Of a DNA stretch of 64,000 nt, positions 19,302 to 27,946 are shown one piece after another. Source of the DNA: Silvimonas iriomotensis (GTDB lineage Bacteria; Pseudomonadota; Gammaproteobacteria; Burkholderiales; Chitinibacteraceae); the NCBI RefSeq assembly GCF_014645535.1, contig NZ_BMLX01000001.1:675169-739168 (forward strand). Reading direction: 5' to 3'. The notes below the pieces were generated by a model. The model was not told the DNA's origin, made no database searches, and was given only the letters and a program-made list of their open reading frames with translations. The translations under genes and the position numbers were made by a program. Each line of letters opens with the position of its first letter. The stretch's first letter is position 1.

Positions 19302-20105
19302 ATGTCCCGAATCCAGACCACGCTTGGCGCACTCCAACAGCAAAACCGGCAGGCTTTGATTCCTTTCATTACTGCGGGTGATCCGCGCCCGGGCATCACC
19401 GTTGAACTGATGCACGCGCTGGTCAAGGGCGGGGCCGATATCATTGAACTCGGGGTGCCGTTTTCTGACCCGATGGCCGATGGCCCGGTGATCCAGCGTG
19501 CCAGCGAGCGCGCGCTCAAGCACAACGTCAGCCTGCGCAACGTGCTGGAAATGGTGGCTGAGTTCCGCAAGACCGACGCCAGCACGCCGGTGGTGCTGAT
19601 GGGTTATGCCAACCCGGTCGAGCGCTGGGGTTACGAGTCTTTCGCCGCCGCCGCGCACGCTGCCGGCGTTGATGGCGTACTGACCGTCGACATGCCGCCT
19701 GAAGAGGCAGAAGACCTGGCCCGCATTTTCAAGGCCAACCAGATTGATCCGATTTTCCTGCTGGCCCCGACCACGCCCGTTGCGCGCATTCAGGCGGTGG
19801 AACGGCTGGCCAGCGGCTACGCTTATTATGTTTCGCTCAAGGGCGTGACCGGCGCGTCACACCTTGATGTTTCCAACGTGGCCGAACGGGTTGCTGTGAT
19901 CAAACAGCACCTGACCGTGCCGGTTGGCGTGGGTTTTGGTATCCGCGACGCTGAAACCGCCCGTGCCATGGCAAAGTTTGCCGATGCCGTGGTGATTGGT
20001 TCGCGTCTCGTCCAGGAAGTGGAAGCAGGTGAGGAAGGTCTGGCCGAACGCCTGACCACGTTCCTTTCCGGCATCCGTGCCGCCATCGATACCGCCCGCG
20101 CCTGA
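19302..20105 (+). CDS. trpA: Tryptophan synthase alpha chain
   Basis: Cleaves indole-3-glycerol phosphate to indole and glyceraldehyde 3-phosphate, channelling indole to TrpB. It has 267 residues with the catalytic Glu in [20 protein letters not shown] (about 47-66), TVDMPPEE, and the phosphate loops SLKGVTGA and [10 protein letters not shown]. It starts 94 bases after trpB. The unrelated accD follows after only 16 bases, so trpA and accD probably share a transcript. Confidence 0.96.
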   Translation: MSRIQTTLGALQQQNRQALIPFITAGDPRPGITVELMHALVKGGADIIELGVPFSDPMADGPVIQRASERALKHNVSLRNVLEMVAEFRKTDASTPVVLMGYANPVERWGYESFAAAAHAAGVDGVLTVDMPPEEAEDLARIFKANQIDPIFLLAPTTPVARIQAVERLASGYAYYVSLKGVTGASHLDVSNVAERVAVIKQHLTVPVGVGFGIRDAETARAMAKFADAVVIGSRLVQEVEAGEEGLAERLTTFLSGIRAAIDTARA

Positions 20106-20121
20106 GCAAGGAGTAATACCC

Positions 20122-20997
20122 ATGAGTTGGCTGCAAAAACTGCTTCCGCCAAAGATCAACAAACCGCGTGAACCGGGCAAGTCGGCCGTGCCGGAAGGCT
20201 TGTGGCACAAGTGTTCCGCCTGTGGCGCAGTGCTGTATCGCACCGACCTTGAAAAGAATCTGGATGTTTGCCCCAAGTGCAACTTCCACAACCCGGTGTC
20301 GGCCCGCCGTCGCCTTGATCTGTTGCTGGACCCGGAAGGCCGTTTTGAAATCGGCGCTGAAGTGCAGCCGGTCGATCCGCTCAAGTTCAAGGCCATCAAG
20401 CGCTACAGCGACCAGCTGGTTGCCGCGCATGACAGCACCGGCGAAGATGACGCCCTTGTCGTGATGCAAGGTTCGATCCTGACAGTGCCGCTGGTTGTGG
20501 CCGCGTTTGAATACAAGTTCATCGGCGGTTCCATGGGTTCCGTGGTGGGCGAGCGCTTTGTCCGTGGCGTGCGTACCGCCATTGAAAACAAACTGCCGTT
20601 TGTGTGCGTGTCGGCCTCGGGCGGTGCGCGGATGCAGGAAGGGCTGAACTCGCTGATGCAAATGGCCAAGACCAGCGCCATCCTGACGCGTTTGTCTGAA
20701 GAAGGCCTGCCGTTCATTTCGCTGCTGACCGATCCGACCATGGGTGGTGTATCGGCCTCGTTTGCTTTCCTGGGCGATGCCGTGCTGGCAGAACCGGGCG
20801 CACTGATCGGCTTTGCCGGCCCGCGCGTGATTGAGCAAACCGTGCGTGAAACGCTGCCGGAAGGCTTCCAGCGTTCTGAGTTCCTGCTGCAAAAGGGCGC
20901 CATCGACATGATCGTCGACCGCCGCGAATTGCGTCAGAAAATTGCTTCGCTGGTGACGCTGTTCTCGCGCCAGCCCGCTGTGACCCAGGTTAACTGA
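20122..20997 (+). CDS. accD: Acetyl-CoA carboxylase carboxyltransferase subunit beta
   Basis: Transfers the carboxyl group from biotin to acetyl-CoA, forming malonyl-CoA, with AccA. The 291-residue protein has an N-terminal zinc ribbon [13 protein letters not shown]...CPKCNFH (about 28-53), followed by the crotonase-fold core with [11 protein letters not shown] and [13 protein letters not shown]. The ATG at 20122 has AAGGAG nine bases upstream. accD-folC-dedD-cvpA-purF downstream is the conserved E. coli-type cluster. Confidence 0.97.
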   Translation: MSWLQKLLPPKINKPREPGKSAVPEGLWHKCSACGAVLYRTDLEKNLDVCPKCNFHNPVSARRRLDLLLDPEGRFEIGAEVQPVDPLKFKAIKRYSDQLVAAHDSTGEDDALVVMQGSILTVPLVVAAFEYKFIGGSMGSVVGERFVRGVRTAIENKLPFVCVSASGGARMQEGLNSLMQMAKTSAILTRLSEEGLPFISLLTDPTMGGVSASFAFLGDAVLAEPGALIGFAGPRVIEQTVRETLPEGFQRSEFLLQKGAIDMIVDRRELRQKIASLVTLFSRQPAVTQVN

Positions 20998-21009
20998 TAC
21001 ATCCCGTTA

Positions 21010-22299
21010 ATGCCGCTTTTTGATGCCGACACTCTGGCCGGATGGCTGCAGCACCTTGAGGCGCTGCACCCTTCGGCCATCGACATGGGCCTGGCGCGCG
21101 TGACGCAAGTCCGCGACGCCATGGGCCTGACGCCTTCGTTTCCCGTCCTGACGGTTGCCGGCACCAATGGCAAAGGCTCGGTCTGCGCCATGCTCTCGAG
21201 CATGTTCCGCGCGGCGGGCTATAAGGTCGGGACGTACACCTCACCCCATCTGATCGATTACAACGAGCGCGTGCGCATTAACATGCAGCCCGCCGCCGAT
21301 GCCGATCTGCTGGCCAGCTTTCGCGCCATTGAAGCGGCCCGGGGCGAGATCACGCTGACGTATTTTGAATTCGGTACGCTGGCAGCCATGCGCCAGTTCA
21401 TCGACGAAGGCGTTGATGTCGCCATCATGGAAGTCGGCCTGGGGGGCCGGCTGGATGCGGTGAACGTGTTTGATCCGGATGTTGCAGGCGTGGTCAGCAT
21501 TGATCTGGATCACCAGTCTTATCTGGGCGATACCCGTGAGCTGATCGGGGCCGAGAAAGCCGGCATTTTCCGCGCCGGCAAACCGGCTTTGTGTGCTGAT
21601 CCGAACCCGCCGCAATCGATCATCGACCTGGCCAGCCGCGTCGGTGCGCCGCTGCAACTGGTCGGGCGTGATTTCGGCTTCATGAAAGAAGGCGAGGGCA
21701 ATCAGTGGGTGTTCTGGGGTGCCCAGGGCAAACACCATGCCTTGCCGATTCCGGCGCTGCGCGGCAGCTACCAGATGGGTAATGCCACCCTGGCGATTGC
21801 CATGCTCGACGAAGTACGCTTGAAATTGCCGGTAGGGATTGGCGATATCAAGCGCGGCTTGCTTGAAGTGGAATGGCCGGCGCGCTGCCAGGTACTGCCT
21901 GGCCGGCCACAAACCGTGCTGGATGTCGCGCACAACCCGCACGCCGCGCGCGCCTTGCGCCAGGCGCTGGACCAGATGGGTTATGCCGCAAAAACCCATG
22001 CCGTCTTCGGCGCCATGGGCGACAAGGATATTGGCGGTGTGGTCAGCGCACTGGCCGATCGTATTGATCACTGGTATCTGGCTGCGCCGCAATTACCGCG
22101 CGCTGCCAGTACCGAACAGCTGCAAGCTGCTGTTTTACAGGCCGCACCGCAAGCGCTCACTAGCGCATATGGCAGTGTCGAACAAGCCTGGAAAGCGGCC
22201 TGTGAGCAGGCTGCCGAAACTGATAGAATCCTGGTCTTTGGTTCCTTCTACACTGTCGCGGAAGTGATGGCTGCCCAGCATGGCAATGGCTCGAGATAA
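21010..22299 (+). CDS. folC: Folylpolyglutamate synthase / dihydrofolate synthase
   Basis: Mur-ligase family enzyme that adds glutamate to dihydropteroate and to folates. It has 429 residues with the P-loop TVAGTNGKGSVCAML (near residues 47-61), SPHLIDYNERVRIN, the EVGLGGRLDAVN segment and the C-terminal DVAHNPHAARAL. It starts 12 bases after accD with a weak ribosome site, consistent with coupling. Its 3' end overlaps dedD by 20 bases. Confidence 0.95.
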   Translation: MPLFDADTLAGWLQHLEALHPSAIDMGLARVTQVRDAMGLTPSFPVLTVAGTNGKGSVCAMLSSMFRAAGYKVGTYTSPHLIDYNERVRINMQPAADADLLASFRAIEAARGEITLTYFEFGTLAAMRQFIDEGVDVAIMEVGLGGRLDAVNVFDPDVAGVVSIDLDHQSYLGDTRELIGAEKAGIFRAGKPALCADPNPPQSIIDLASRVGAPLQLVGRDFGFMKEGEGNQWVFWGAQGKHHALPIPALRGSYQMGNATLAIAMLDEVRLKLPVGIGDIKRGLLEVEWPARCQVLPGRPQTVLDVAHNPHAARALRQALDQMGYAAKTHAVFGAMGDKDIGGVVSALADRIDHWYLAAPQLPRAASTEQLQAAVLQAAPQALTSAYGSVEQAWKAACEQAAETDRILVFGSFYTVAEVMAAQHGNGSR

Positions 22300-23119
22300 T
22301 ATCCCGGACGAACTCCAGCATCTGCGCAAACGCGCCCGTCGTCGACTTGTCGGCGCAGTAGCCCTGGTTCTGTTTTCGCTCACTGTCCTGTGGACAGTGC
22401 TTGATTCACAGCCCCCCGCCAATCTGGCGGCCCAGCACCCGGTAGAAATCATTGCCAGCGCACCCAGCGCGGGCAATGCTTCGGCCGTGGCGCTGACCTC
22501 TACCGTCACCCCGGATGGCAGCGTGACCAGCGCGTCGCAGCCTGATGGCCTGACGCCAGCGGTGGTCACGGCCACGCCAGCACCGGTGGTGGCTGCCAAT
22601 ACCGCGCCCGCGCCGGCTGCTGCGGCCAAACCGGTGGATGAAACCACCCACGCGCCGCAGTCCTTGCCTGGCAAGTTGCAACGTGTCCAGGGCGATGATG
22701 CCCCGACACCTGCACCCAAGCCGCGTGCCACACCGACCCCCGTGCCAGAAAAAGTAGCCACGGCCAAACCGAAGGTGGCAGAGGCCAAACCGACGCCCAA
22801 ACCCAAAGGTGCCGTTGATCCCGAAGCGATCCTGAACGGCACTGCAGACGGCAGCGCCAATGCAGCCCTGGCAGACAAGCCGGCTGACAACTCGCCGCGC
22901 CATTACGTGCAGCTGGGCGCTTTTGGCAATGCCGACAAAGCCCATGAGGTGGTTGGCAAGCTCAAGGCGGCCGGATTGCCGGCCTATGCCGAAAAGGTCA
23001 CGACTTCGACTGGCACGCTGACGCGTGTGCGCGTCGGGCCGGTGGTCTCGGCTGAAGCCTACAACGTGGCCAAAAAGCTCAGTGCCATGGGCTATCAAGG
23101 TCAGGTGGTGAGCAAATAA
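22280..23119 (+). CDS. dedD: SPOR-domain cell-division protein (DedD-like)
   Basis: Single-span inner-membrane protein of 279 residues that should bind denuded septal peptidoglycan. A basic cytoplasmic start (RKRARRRLV) precedes one membrane span (about 20-38, GAVALVLFSLTVLWTVL). A long Ala/Pro/Thr-rich periplasmic linker follows, then a C-terminal SPOR domain (about 205-279, HYVQLGAFGNADKAHEVVGKL ... VRVGPVV). ATG codons at 22280 and 22286 are both possible. Position between folC and cvpA matches dedD. Confidence 0.85.
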   Translation: MAMARDNIPDELQHLRKRARRRLVGAVALVLFSLTVLWTVLDSQPPANLAAQHPVEIIASAPSAGNASAVALTSTVTPDGSVTSASQPDGLTPAVVTATPAPVVAANTAPAPAAAAKPVDETTHAPQSLPGKLQRVQGDDAPTPAPKPRATPTPVPEKVATAKPKVAEAKPTPKPKGAVDPEAILNGTADGSANAALADKPADNSPRHYVQLGAFGNADKAHEVVGKLKAAGLPAYAEKVTTSTGTLTRVRVGPVVSAEAYNVAKKLSAMGYQGQVVSK

Positions 23120-23179
23120 ACCCGACATGAAAACCATGAAACCCATGCGCGCCGAAGTCATGACGAGCGGGAGCAGACC

Positions 23180-23671
23180 GTGACCGGGTTCGATTACATC
23201 GTACTCGGCATCCTGGGCTTATCCATTCTGCTCTCCGTCATGCGCGGGCTGGTGCAAGAGATCATGGCACTGGCCGGCTGGGCGATCTCGGCCTGGGTGG
23301 CCTTTCATTATTCAACCTTGACCACACCTTATATGCCACAGGCCATTCCTTCGCCGGAATTGCGTTATCTGGCGGCGGTGGTCATGCTGTTTTTTGCATC
23401 CTGGATTATTTGTTCATTGCTGCGTCTGACGCTGGCCCAGTTCCTCAAGGTCAGTGGTCTGCGCCCGCTGGATCGTCTGTTGGGGGCGATTTTCGGGCTG
23501 GCGCGCGGTTTCCTGTTCACGTTGATGATCGTGCTGATTGCCGGTCTGACTGACGTGCCCCGGAGCCCGTTGTGGCGCAATGCAATGTTCAGCCCGTTAT
23601 TTGAGCAAGCAGCCGTGATGGCGTTGCCCTGGTTACCCCAGGACCTCGCCCGGCATATTCATTACGACTGA
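23180..23671 (+). CDS. cvpA: CvpA family membrane protein
   Basis: Inner-membrane protein of 163 residues with four predicted spans, starting TGFDYIVLGILGLSILLSVMRGLVQEIMALAGW. This is the CvpA signature, including the conserved RGL..E segment. CvpA is linked to colicin V export and envelope stress tolerance in enterics, but its biochemical role is unclear. The start is GTG with GGGAG about 8 bases upstream. purF follows after 68 bases. Confidence 0.92.
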   Translation: MTGFDYIVLGILGLSILLSVMRGLVQEIMALAGWAISAWVAFHYSTLTTPYMPQAIPSPELRYLAAVVMLFFASWIICSLLRLTLAQFLKVSGLRPLDRLLGAIFGLARGFLFTLMIVLIAGLTDVPRSPLWRNAMFSPLFEQAAVMALPWLPQDLARHIHYD

Positions 23672-23739
23672 AGTCCGGCTAAAAGGACAGGTCGGTTAAA
23701 CCTGGCAGTTGGTATTGCACGTTTCGAGAGGCATTCAGC

Positions 23740-25272
23740 ATGTGTGGCATTCTGGGCATAGTCGCCAAAACTCCAGTCAACCAGCTGTTGTACGACGGCT
23801 TGCTGGTTCTGCAGCACCGCGGTCAGGACGCAGCGGGTATTGTCACCGCTGAAGACCAGCGGATGCATATGCACAAGGGCCAGGGCCTGGTGCGCGACGT
23901 ATTCCGTACCCGCAATATGCGCTCGCTCTGGGGCAACACCGGCATTGGCCACGTGCGTTACCCGACTGCAGGCTCGGCCTCCAGCCTGGCTGAATCGCAG
24001 CCGTTCTACGTCAACAGCCCGTTCGGTATCGTGCTGGCCCACAACGGCAACCTGACCAACGATGCCCAGCTTAAAGACGAGATGTACCGCACTGACCTGC
24101 GTCACATCAACACCAACTCGGACTCTGAAGCGCTGCTGAACGTGTTTGCACACGAACTGCAAAACCGCGCCAAGGGTTTCAAGCTTGATGCAGACATCAT
24201 TTTTGAAGCCGTCGCCGCCGTTCACAAGCGCGTGAAGGGTGCTTACGCCGTGGTGGCCATCATCGCCGGTTATGGCCTCGTTGCTTTCCGTGATCCGCAC
24301 GGCATCCGCCCGCTGACCATTGGCGCACACGAAACCGAAGCCGGCACTGAGTATCTGGTGGCGTCCGAATCCGTCGCCCTCGATACCCTGGGTTTCAAGC
24401 GCATGCGCGATATTGATCCGGGCGAAGCGGTCTACATCACCTTCGGCGGCGAGCTGCACAACCGCCAATGCCACCCGAACCCGAACCTCGTGCCGTGTAT
24501 TTTCGAGCACGTTTACTTTGCCCGCCCTGACAGCGTCATTGACGGCATTTCGGTGTACGAAGCCCGTCTGAAGATGGGTGACTACCTGGCCGAACGCATT
24601 CGCTCGACCATTCCGGATCTGGATATCGACGTGGTCATCCCCATTCCGGATACCAGCCGCGCTTCTGCGCTGCAACTGGCGATCAAGCTGAACCTGCCGT
24701 ACCGCGAAGGCTTTATCAAGAACCGTTATATCGGTCGTACCTTCATCATGCCAGGCCAGGCCTCGCGCAAGAAGTCGGTACGCCAGAAGCTCAACCCGAT
24801 CGGTGTCGAATTTGCCGGCCGCAGCGTGCTGCTGGTGGATGACTCCATCGTGCGTGGTACCACTTCCAAAGAGATCGTGCAGATGGCGCGCGAAGCGGGC
24901 GCCCGCAAGGTCTACCTGGCTTCTGCCGCACCGCCGGTGAAGTTCCCGCACGTGTACGGCATTGATATGCCGACCCGCGCTGAACTGATCGCCACCGGCC
25001 GCACGGACGCGCAGATTGCCGAAGAAGTCGGTGCCGATGCCGTGATCTACCAGGAACTGGATGATCTGATCTCGGCCTGTCGCGAGGCCAGCGGTGGCCG
25101 TATCCAGGAGTTTGAAACCTCCTGCTTTGACGGCAAGTACATCACCGGTGATATCACCGACGACTACCTGGATCAGCTGGAAGCCAAGCGCCTGTCGCCG
25201 TTGTCGACCAAAACCAGCGACGGCGGCCTGCTTGACCTGAATATCGGCGTGGCAGAGCAAAACCTGGTCTGA
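23740..25272 (+). CDS. purF: Amidophosphoribosyltransferase
   Basis: First committed step of purine synthesis: PRPP plus glutamine to phosphoribosylamine. The 510-residue protein begins MCGILGIV, so Cys2 becomes the N-terminal nucleophile of the class II glutaminase domain (to about 230). The C-terminal phosphoribosyltransferase domain has the PRPP motif [13 protein letters not shown] (about 365-377). No propeptide and no Fe-S ligands, like the E. coli type. The last gene of the accD-to-purF cluster. Confidence 0.97.
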   Translation: MCGILGIVAKTPVNQLLYDGLLVLQHRGQDAAGIVTAEDQRMHMHKGQGLVRDVFRTRNMRSLWGNTGIGHVRYPTAGSASSLAESQPFYVNSPFGIVLAHNGNLTNDAQLKDEMYRTDLRHINTNSDSEALLNVFAHELQNRAKGFKLDADIIFEAVAAVHKRVKGAYAVVAIIAGYGLVAFRDPHGIRPLTIGAHETEAGTEYLVASESVALDTLGFKRMRDIDPGEAVYITFGGELHNRQCHPNPNLVPCIFEHVYFARPDSVIDGISVYEARLKMGDYLAERIRSTIPDLDIDVVIPIPDTSRASALQLAIKLNLPYREGFIKNRYIGRTFIMPGQASRKKSVRQKLNPIGVEFAGRSVLLVDDSIVRGTTSKEIVQMAREAGARKVYLASAAPPVKFPHVYGIDMPTRAELIATGRTDAQIAEEVGADAVIYQELDDLISACREASGGRIQEFETSCFDGKYITGDITDDYLDQLEAKRLSPLSTKTSDGGLLDLNIGVAEQNLV

Positions 25273-25289
25273 ACCGGGCTGGCAGGATA

Positions 25290-25320
25290 ACAAAAGGGGG
25301 GCTTTGGGCGCCCCTTTTGT
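25290..25320 (+). terminator. Intrinsic terminator of purF
   Basis: ACAAAAGGGG (25290-25299) pairs with CCCCTTTTGT (25311-25320), with extra G-C pairing inside the loop. It lies 18 bases after the purF stop. Confidence 0.8.
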
Positions 25321-25392
25321 GTCTGTGCCGCGGCGCGCGCTCAAGGCACAATCAAACAGATACGCATCAACAAGGACAGGTGAGGGCATTTC

Positions 25393-26577
25393 ATGGCAGA
25401 TCTCGATTACAGCACTTTGCACCCGGACACGCTGGCGGTACGCGCCGGGACGGAACGCACGCATTTTGGCGAGCATTCGGATGCCATGTTCCTGACCTCC
25501 AGCTTTGTGGTGGGCAGCGCGCATGAAGCCCAGCTGAAGTTCACGGGCCAGGTGCCGGGGTTTATCTATTCGCGCTTTACCAACCCGACCGTGAGCGCCT
25601 TTGAAGAGCGTCTGGCGGCCATGGAAGGCGGCGAGCGCGCCGTGGCCACCGCGTCGGGCATGAGCGCGATCATGTCTTTGTGCCTTGCGCATCTGCGTTC
25701 TGGCGACCATATCGTGGCTTCCAGCGTGCTGTTTGGCTCCACCATGCAGTTCTTCAACAACTACATGGCCAAATTTGGCGTTGAAGTGACCTACGCCTCG
25801 CCGGTTGACCTGGCGGAGTGGCGCGCTGCGGTCAAACCGAACTCAAAACTGTTTTTCCTGGAAACCCCGTCCAACCCGCTGGTGGATGTGGCAGATATTC
25901 GCGCCATTGCCGATATCGCCCACGCAGCCGGCGCCATTCTGGCGGTGGATAACTGTTTTTGCTCGCCCGCGCTGCAACAGCCATTGAAGTTCGGCGCCGA
26001 TATCGTGGTGCATTCGGCCACCAAGTACATCGATGGCCAAGGCCGGGTCCTGGGCGGCGCGGTGGTGGGCAGCAATGCCTTGATCGAGCCGGTTTACCTG
26101 TTCTTGCGCACCGCCGGGCCGACGCTGTCGCCGTTCAATGCCTGGGTGTTGCTCAAGGGTCTGGAAACGCTGGGCATCCGCATGAAAGCCCATTCTGAAA
26201 ATGCCATGAAGCTGGCCACCTGGCTGGAAGCGCATCCCAAAGTGGCCCGGGTGTATTACTCCGGCCTGAAGTCTCACCCGCAGCATGAACTGGCCGAACG
26301 TCAGCAGACCGGCCACGGTGGCGTGGTGTCGTTTGATGTGAAGGGTGGCCAGGATCTGGCCTGGCGCGTGATCGATCGCGTGCAGCTGATGTCGCGCACG
26401 GCCAATCTGGGCGACGTGCGTACCACCATCAGCCACCCGGCGACGACCTCGCACGGGCGCCTGACGCCGGAAGCCCGCGCCCGCGCCGGCATTGGTGATG
26501 GCTTGATCCGGATCTCGGTCGGGCTGGAACATATTGGCGACTTGATCGCCGATCTGGAACGCGGTTTCGCCGACTGA
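25393..26577 (+). CDS. metZ: O-succinylhomoserine sulfhydrylase
   Basis: PLP enzyme of the Cys/Met gamma-family that makes homocysteine directly from sulfide. It has 394 residues. The PLP lysine is Lys211 in HSATKYIDGQGRVLGG; FIYSRFTNPTVSAFEERLA and TASGMSAIMS are conserved. The GQGR context after the lysine is typical of MetZ rather than MetB. It has its own leader between two terminator-like hairpins; a two-tier hairpin without a T-run (26592-26626) follows. Confidence 0.93.
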   Translation: MADLDYSTLHPDTLAVRAGTERTHFGEHSDAMFLTSSFVVGSAHEAQLKFTGQVPGFIYSRFTNPTVSAFEERLAAMEGGERAVATASGMSAIMSLCLAHLRSGDHIVASSVLFGSTMQFFNNYMAKFGVEVTYASPVDLAEWRAAVKPNSKLFFLETPSNPLVDVADIRAIADIAHAAGAILAVDNCFCSPALQQPLKFGADIVVHSATKYIDGQGRVLGGAVVGSNALIEPVYLFLRTAGPTLSPFNAWVLLKGLETLGIRMKAHSENAMKLATWLEAHPKVARVYYSGLKSHPQHELAERQQTGHGGVVSFDVKGGQDLAWRVIDRVQLMSRTANLGDVRTTISHPATTSHGRLTPEARARAGIGDGLIRISVGLEHIGDLIADLERGFAD

Positions 26578-26691
26578 TGCGACAGCGGGGTGGCGGCAAT
26601 ATTTGCGCTGACGCAAACTCGCCGCCCTGGCAAACTGCACGTTCTATCTGACTGGCATATACAGGCGCTGCCACTGCGCCGCTTGTAGCCC

Positions 26692-26755
26692 CTGCGGGGA
26701 CGACCCCGCAGCGCATTCTCCACTGAGGACGGCCTCACTTGTCGAGGCCGTTTTT
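26692..26755 (+). promoter_or_regulatory. Guanidine-II (mini-ykkC) riboswitch with overlapping expression platform
   Basis: Two hairpins with ACGR tetraloops are visible. P1 is CTGCGGGG-ACGA-CCCCGCAG (26692-26711). P2 is TGAGG-ACGG-CCTCA (26724-26737). Twin ACGR-loop stems are the defining feature of guanidine-II aptamers. The 3' arm of P2 is also the 5' arm of the hairpin at 26729-26751, which is followed by T5 and hides the GAGG ribosome site. Guanidine binding should hold P2, block that stem and turn on the downstream gdx exporter. A weak -10-like TATACA lies at 26658-26663. Confidence 0.9.
26729..26755 (+). terminator. Riboswitch terminator / anti-Shine-Dalgarno hairpin
   Basis: ACGGCCTC (26729-26736), loop ACTTGTC, GAGGCCGT (26744-26751), continuing to TTTTT (26751-26755). 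Its 3' arm contains the only Shine-Dalgarno-like sequence (GAGG, 26744-26747) for the ATG at 26757. It can therefore act as an intrinsic terminator, as a translation block, or both. Confidence 0.85.
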
Positions 26756-26756
26756 C

Positions 26757-27086
26757 ATGTCTTCTGCTGTTGTTTCCTGGATTGCCCTGATCGTCGCCGG
26801 CTTGCTTGAAGTGGGCTGGGCGGTGGCACTTAAATCATCTGCCGGTTTCAGCCGCTTGTGGCCTTCGCTGGCTTTTGTGGTTTTGTTGCTGGGCAGTATG
26901 GGTTTGCTGGCGTATGCCGTGCGCACGCTGCCGCTGGGTACGGCCTACGCTTTGTGGACCGGGATCGGCGTGCTGGGGTCGGTGCTGTTCGGTGTGCTGT
27001 TCTGGGGGGAGCCGCTGTCGTTGCTGCGGGCGATCTCGGTGATCTTGCTACTGGCGGGAATGGTGGGACTCAAGCTGACGGCCTGA
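26757..27086 (+). CDS. gdx: Guanidinium exporter, SMR family (Gdx/SugE type)
   Basis: Small multidrug-resistance-fold antiporter of 109 residues with four membrane spans; it exports guanidinium in exchange for protons. The motif GLLEVGWAVALKSSAGFSR (about 15-33) and LPLGTAYALWTGIG are Gdx/SugE signatures; Glu18 is the expected central carboxylate. EmrE-type sequences differ at these points. The ATG at 26757 was chosen: an in-frame TTG at 26739 lies inside the riboswitch hairpin. Control by the guanidine-II element upstream supports the substrate. A 12-bp palindrome (27095-27106) follows, before the convergent ppk2. Confidence 0.93.
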   Translation: MSSAVVSWIALIVAGLLEVGWAVALKSSAGFSRLWPSLAFVVLLLGSMGLLAYAVRTLPLGTAYALWTGIGVLGSVLFGVLFWGEPLSLLRAISVILLLAGMVGLKLTA

Positions 27087-27116
27087 TCGCCCCACCCGGC
27101 GCCGGGATGCAGTCGC

Positions 27117-27932
27117 TCAGTATTTCAGATCAACCCGCGGGCACGTGATTTCTGCTTCTTTGTAGCCGTCTGGCTTCTGCCGTTTGGGCAGCACAATCTT
27201 TTGTGCCGGCATCTTCTTGTACGGCACCTTGGACAGGATGTGGCTGATGATATTGAGGCGCGTGCGCTTTTTGTCATCAGAATGGATCACATACCACGGC
27301 GCCCATTCGCTACTGGTCTGGGCAAACATGTCGTCGCGCGCCTTTGAATAGTCGTACCAGCGGCTATAAGAGGCGACATCCATGGGCGAGAGTTTCCAGG
27401 TCTTGCGGCCATCGTCGATGCGGTCTTTCAAGCGGCGTGTTTGTTCATCCATGCTCACTTCCAGCCAGTATTTGAGCAAGATGATGTCGTCGTGGACCAT
27501 GGCTTTTTCAATGATGGGCGCCCCGTGCAAAAACGCCTGGGTCTGTTCCGGCGTGCAAAAGCCCATGACCCGCTCCACGCCAGCGCGGTTGTACCAGCTG
27601 CGATCAAAAATCACCACTTCACCGGCTGCCGGCAGGTGCGGAATATAGCGCTGCATGTAGATCTGGCTTTTCTCCCGCTCGGTCGGTGCCGGCAAGGCAA
27701 TCACGCGGAACACCCGCGGGCTGACCCGCTCGGTCAGCGCCTTGATCACACCGCCTTTGCCCGCGCCGTCCCGGCCCTCGAACAGGATGCAGACTTTGAG
27801 CCCTTTCTGTTTGACCCATTCCTGCAGATGAACCAGTTCAATGTGCAGATCGCGCAGGGCGCGTTCGTATTCCTTGTTGCCCATTTTTTCTGGCGTAGCG
27901 ACGTCAGGCGTTTTCTTTTTGCTGCTGGACAT
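27117..27932 (-). CDS. ppk2: Polyphosphate kinase 2
   Basis: PPK2-family kinase that moves phosphate between polyphosphate and nucleotides. From the ATG at 27932 (MSSSKKKTPDV) it has 271 residues and one PPK2 domain. The Walker A FEGRDGAGKGGVIKAL lies near residues 60-75, the lid includes RYIPHLPAAGEVVIFDRSWYNRAGVERVMGF in part, and Walker B is the FDRSWYNRAG segment. One-domain length suggests class I (NDP-phosphorylating). AGAGG lies five bases upstream. It follows the SulP gene by 14 bases, so both share a transcript. Longer in-frame starts overlap sulP and were rejected. Confidence 0.93.
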   Translation of the reverse strand: MSSSKKKTPDVATPEKMGNKEYERALRDLHIELVHLQEWVKQKGLKVCILFEGRDGAGKGGVIKALTERVSPRVFRVIALPAPTEREKSQIYMQRYIPHLPAAGEVVIFDRSWYNRAGVERVMGFCTPEQTQAFLHGAPIIEKAMVHDDIILLKYWLEVSMDEQTRRLKDRIDDGRKTWKLSPMDVASYSRWYDYSKARDDMFAQTSSEWAPWYVIHSDDKKRTRLNIISHILSKVPYKKMPAQKIVLPKRQKPDGYKEAEITCPRVDLKY

Positions 27933-27946
27933 TTCGGCCTCTCGGT

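Noticed and set aside
26739-26756. TTG start for gdx
   Set aside because: It lies in the loop of the riboswitch terminator hairpin and adds residues absent from Gdx proteins; the ATG at 26757 fits.
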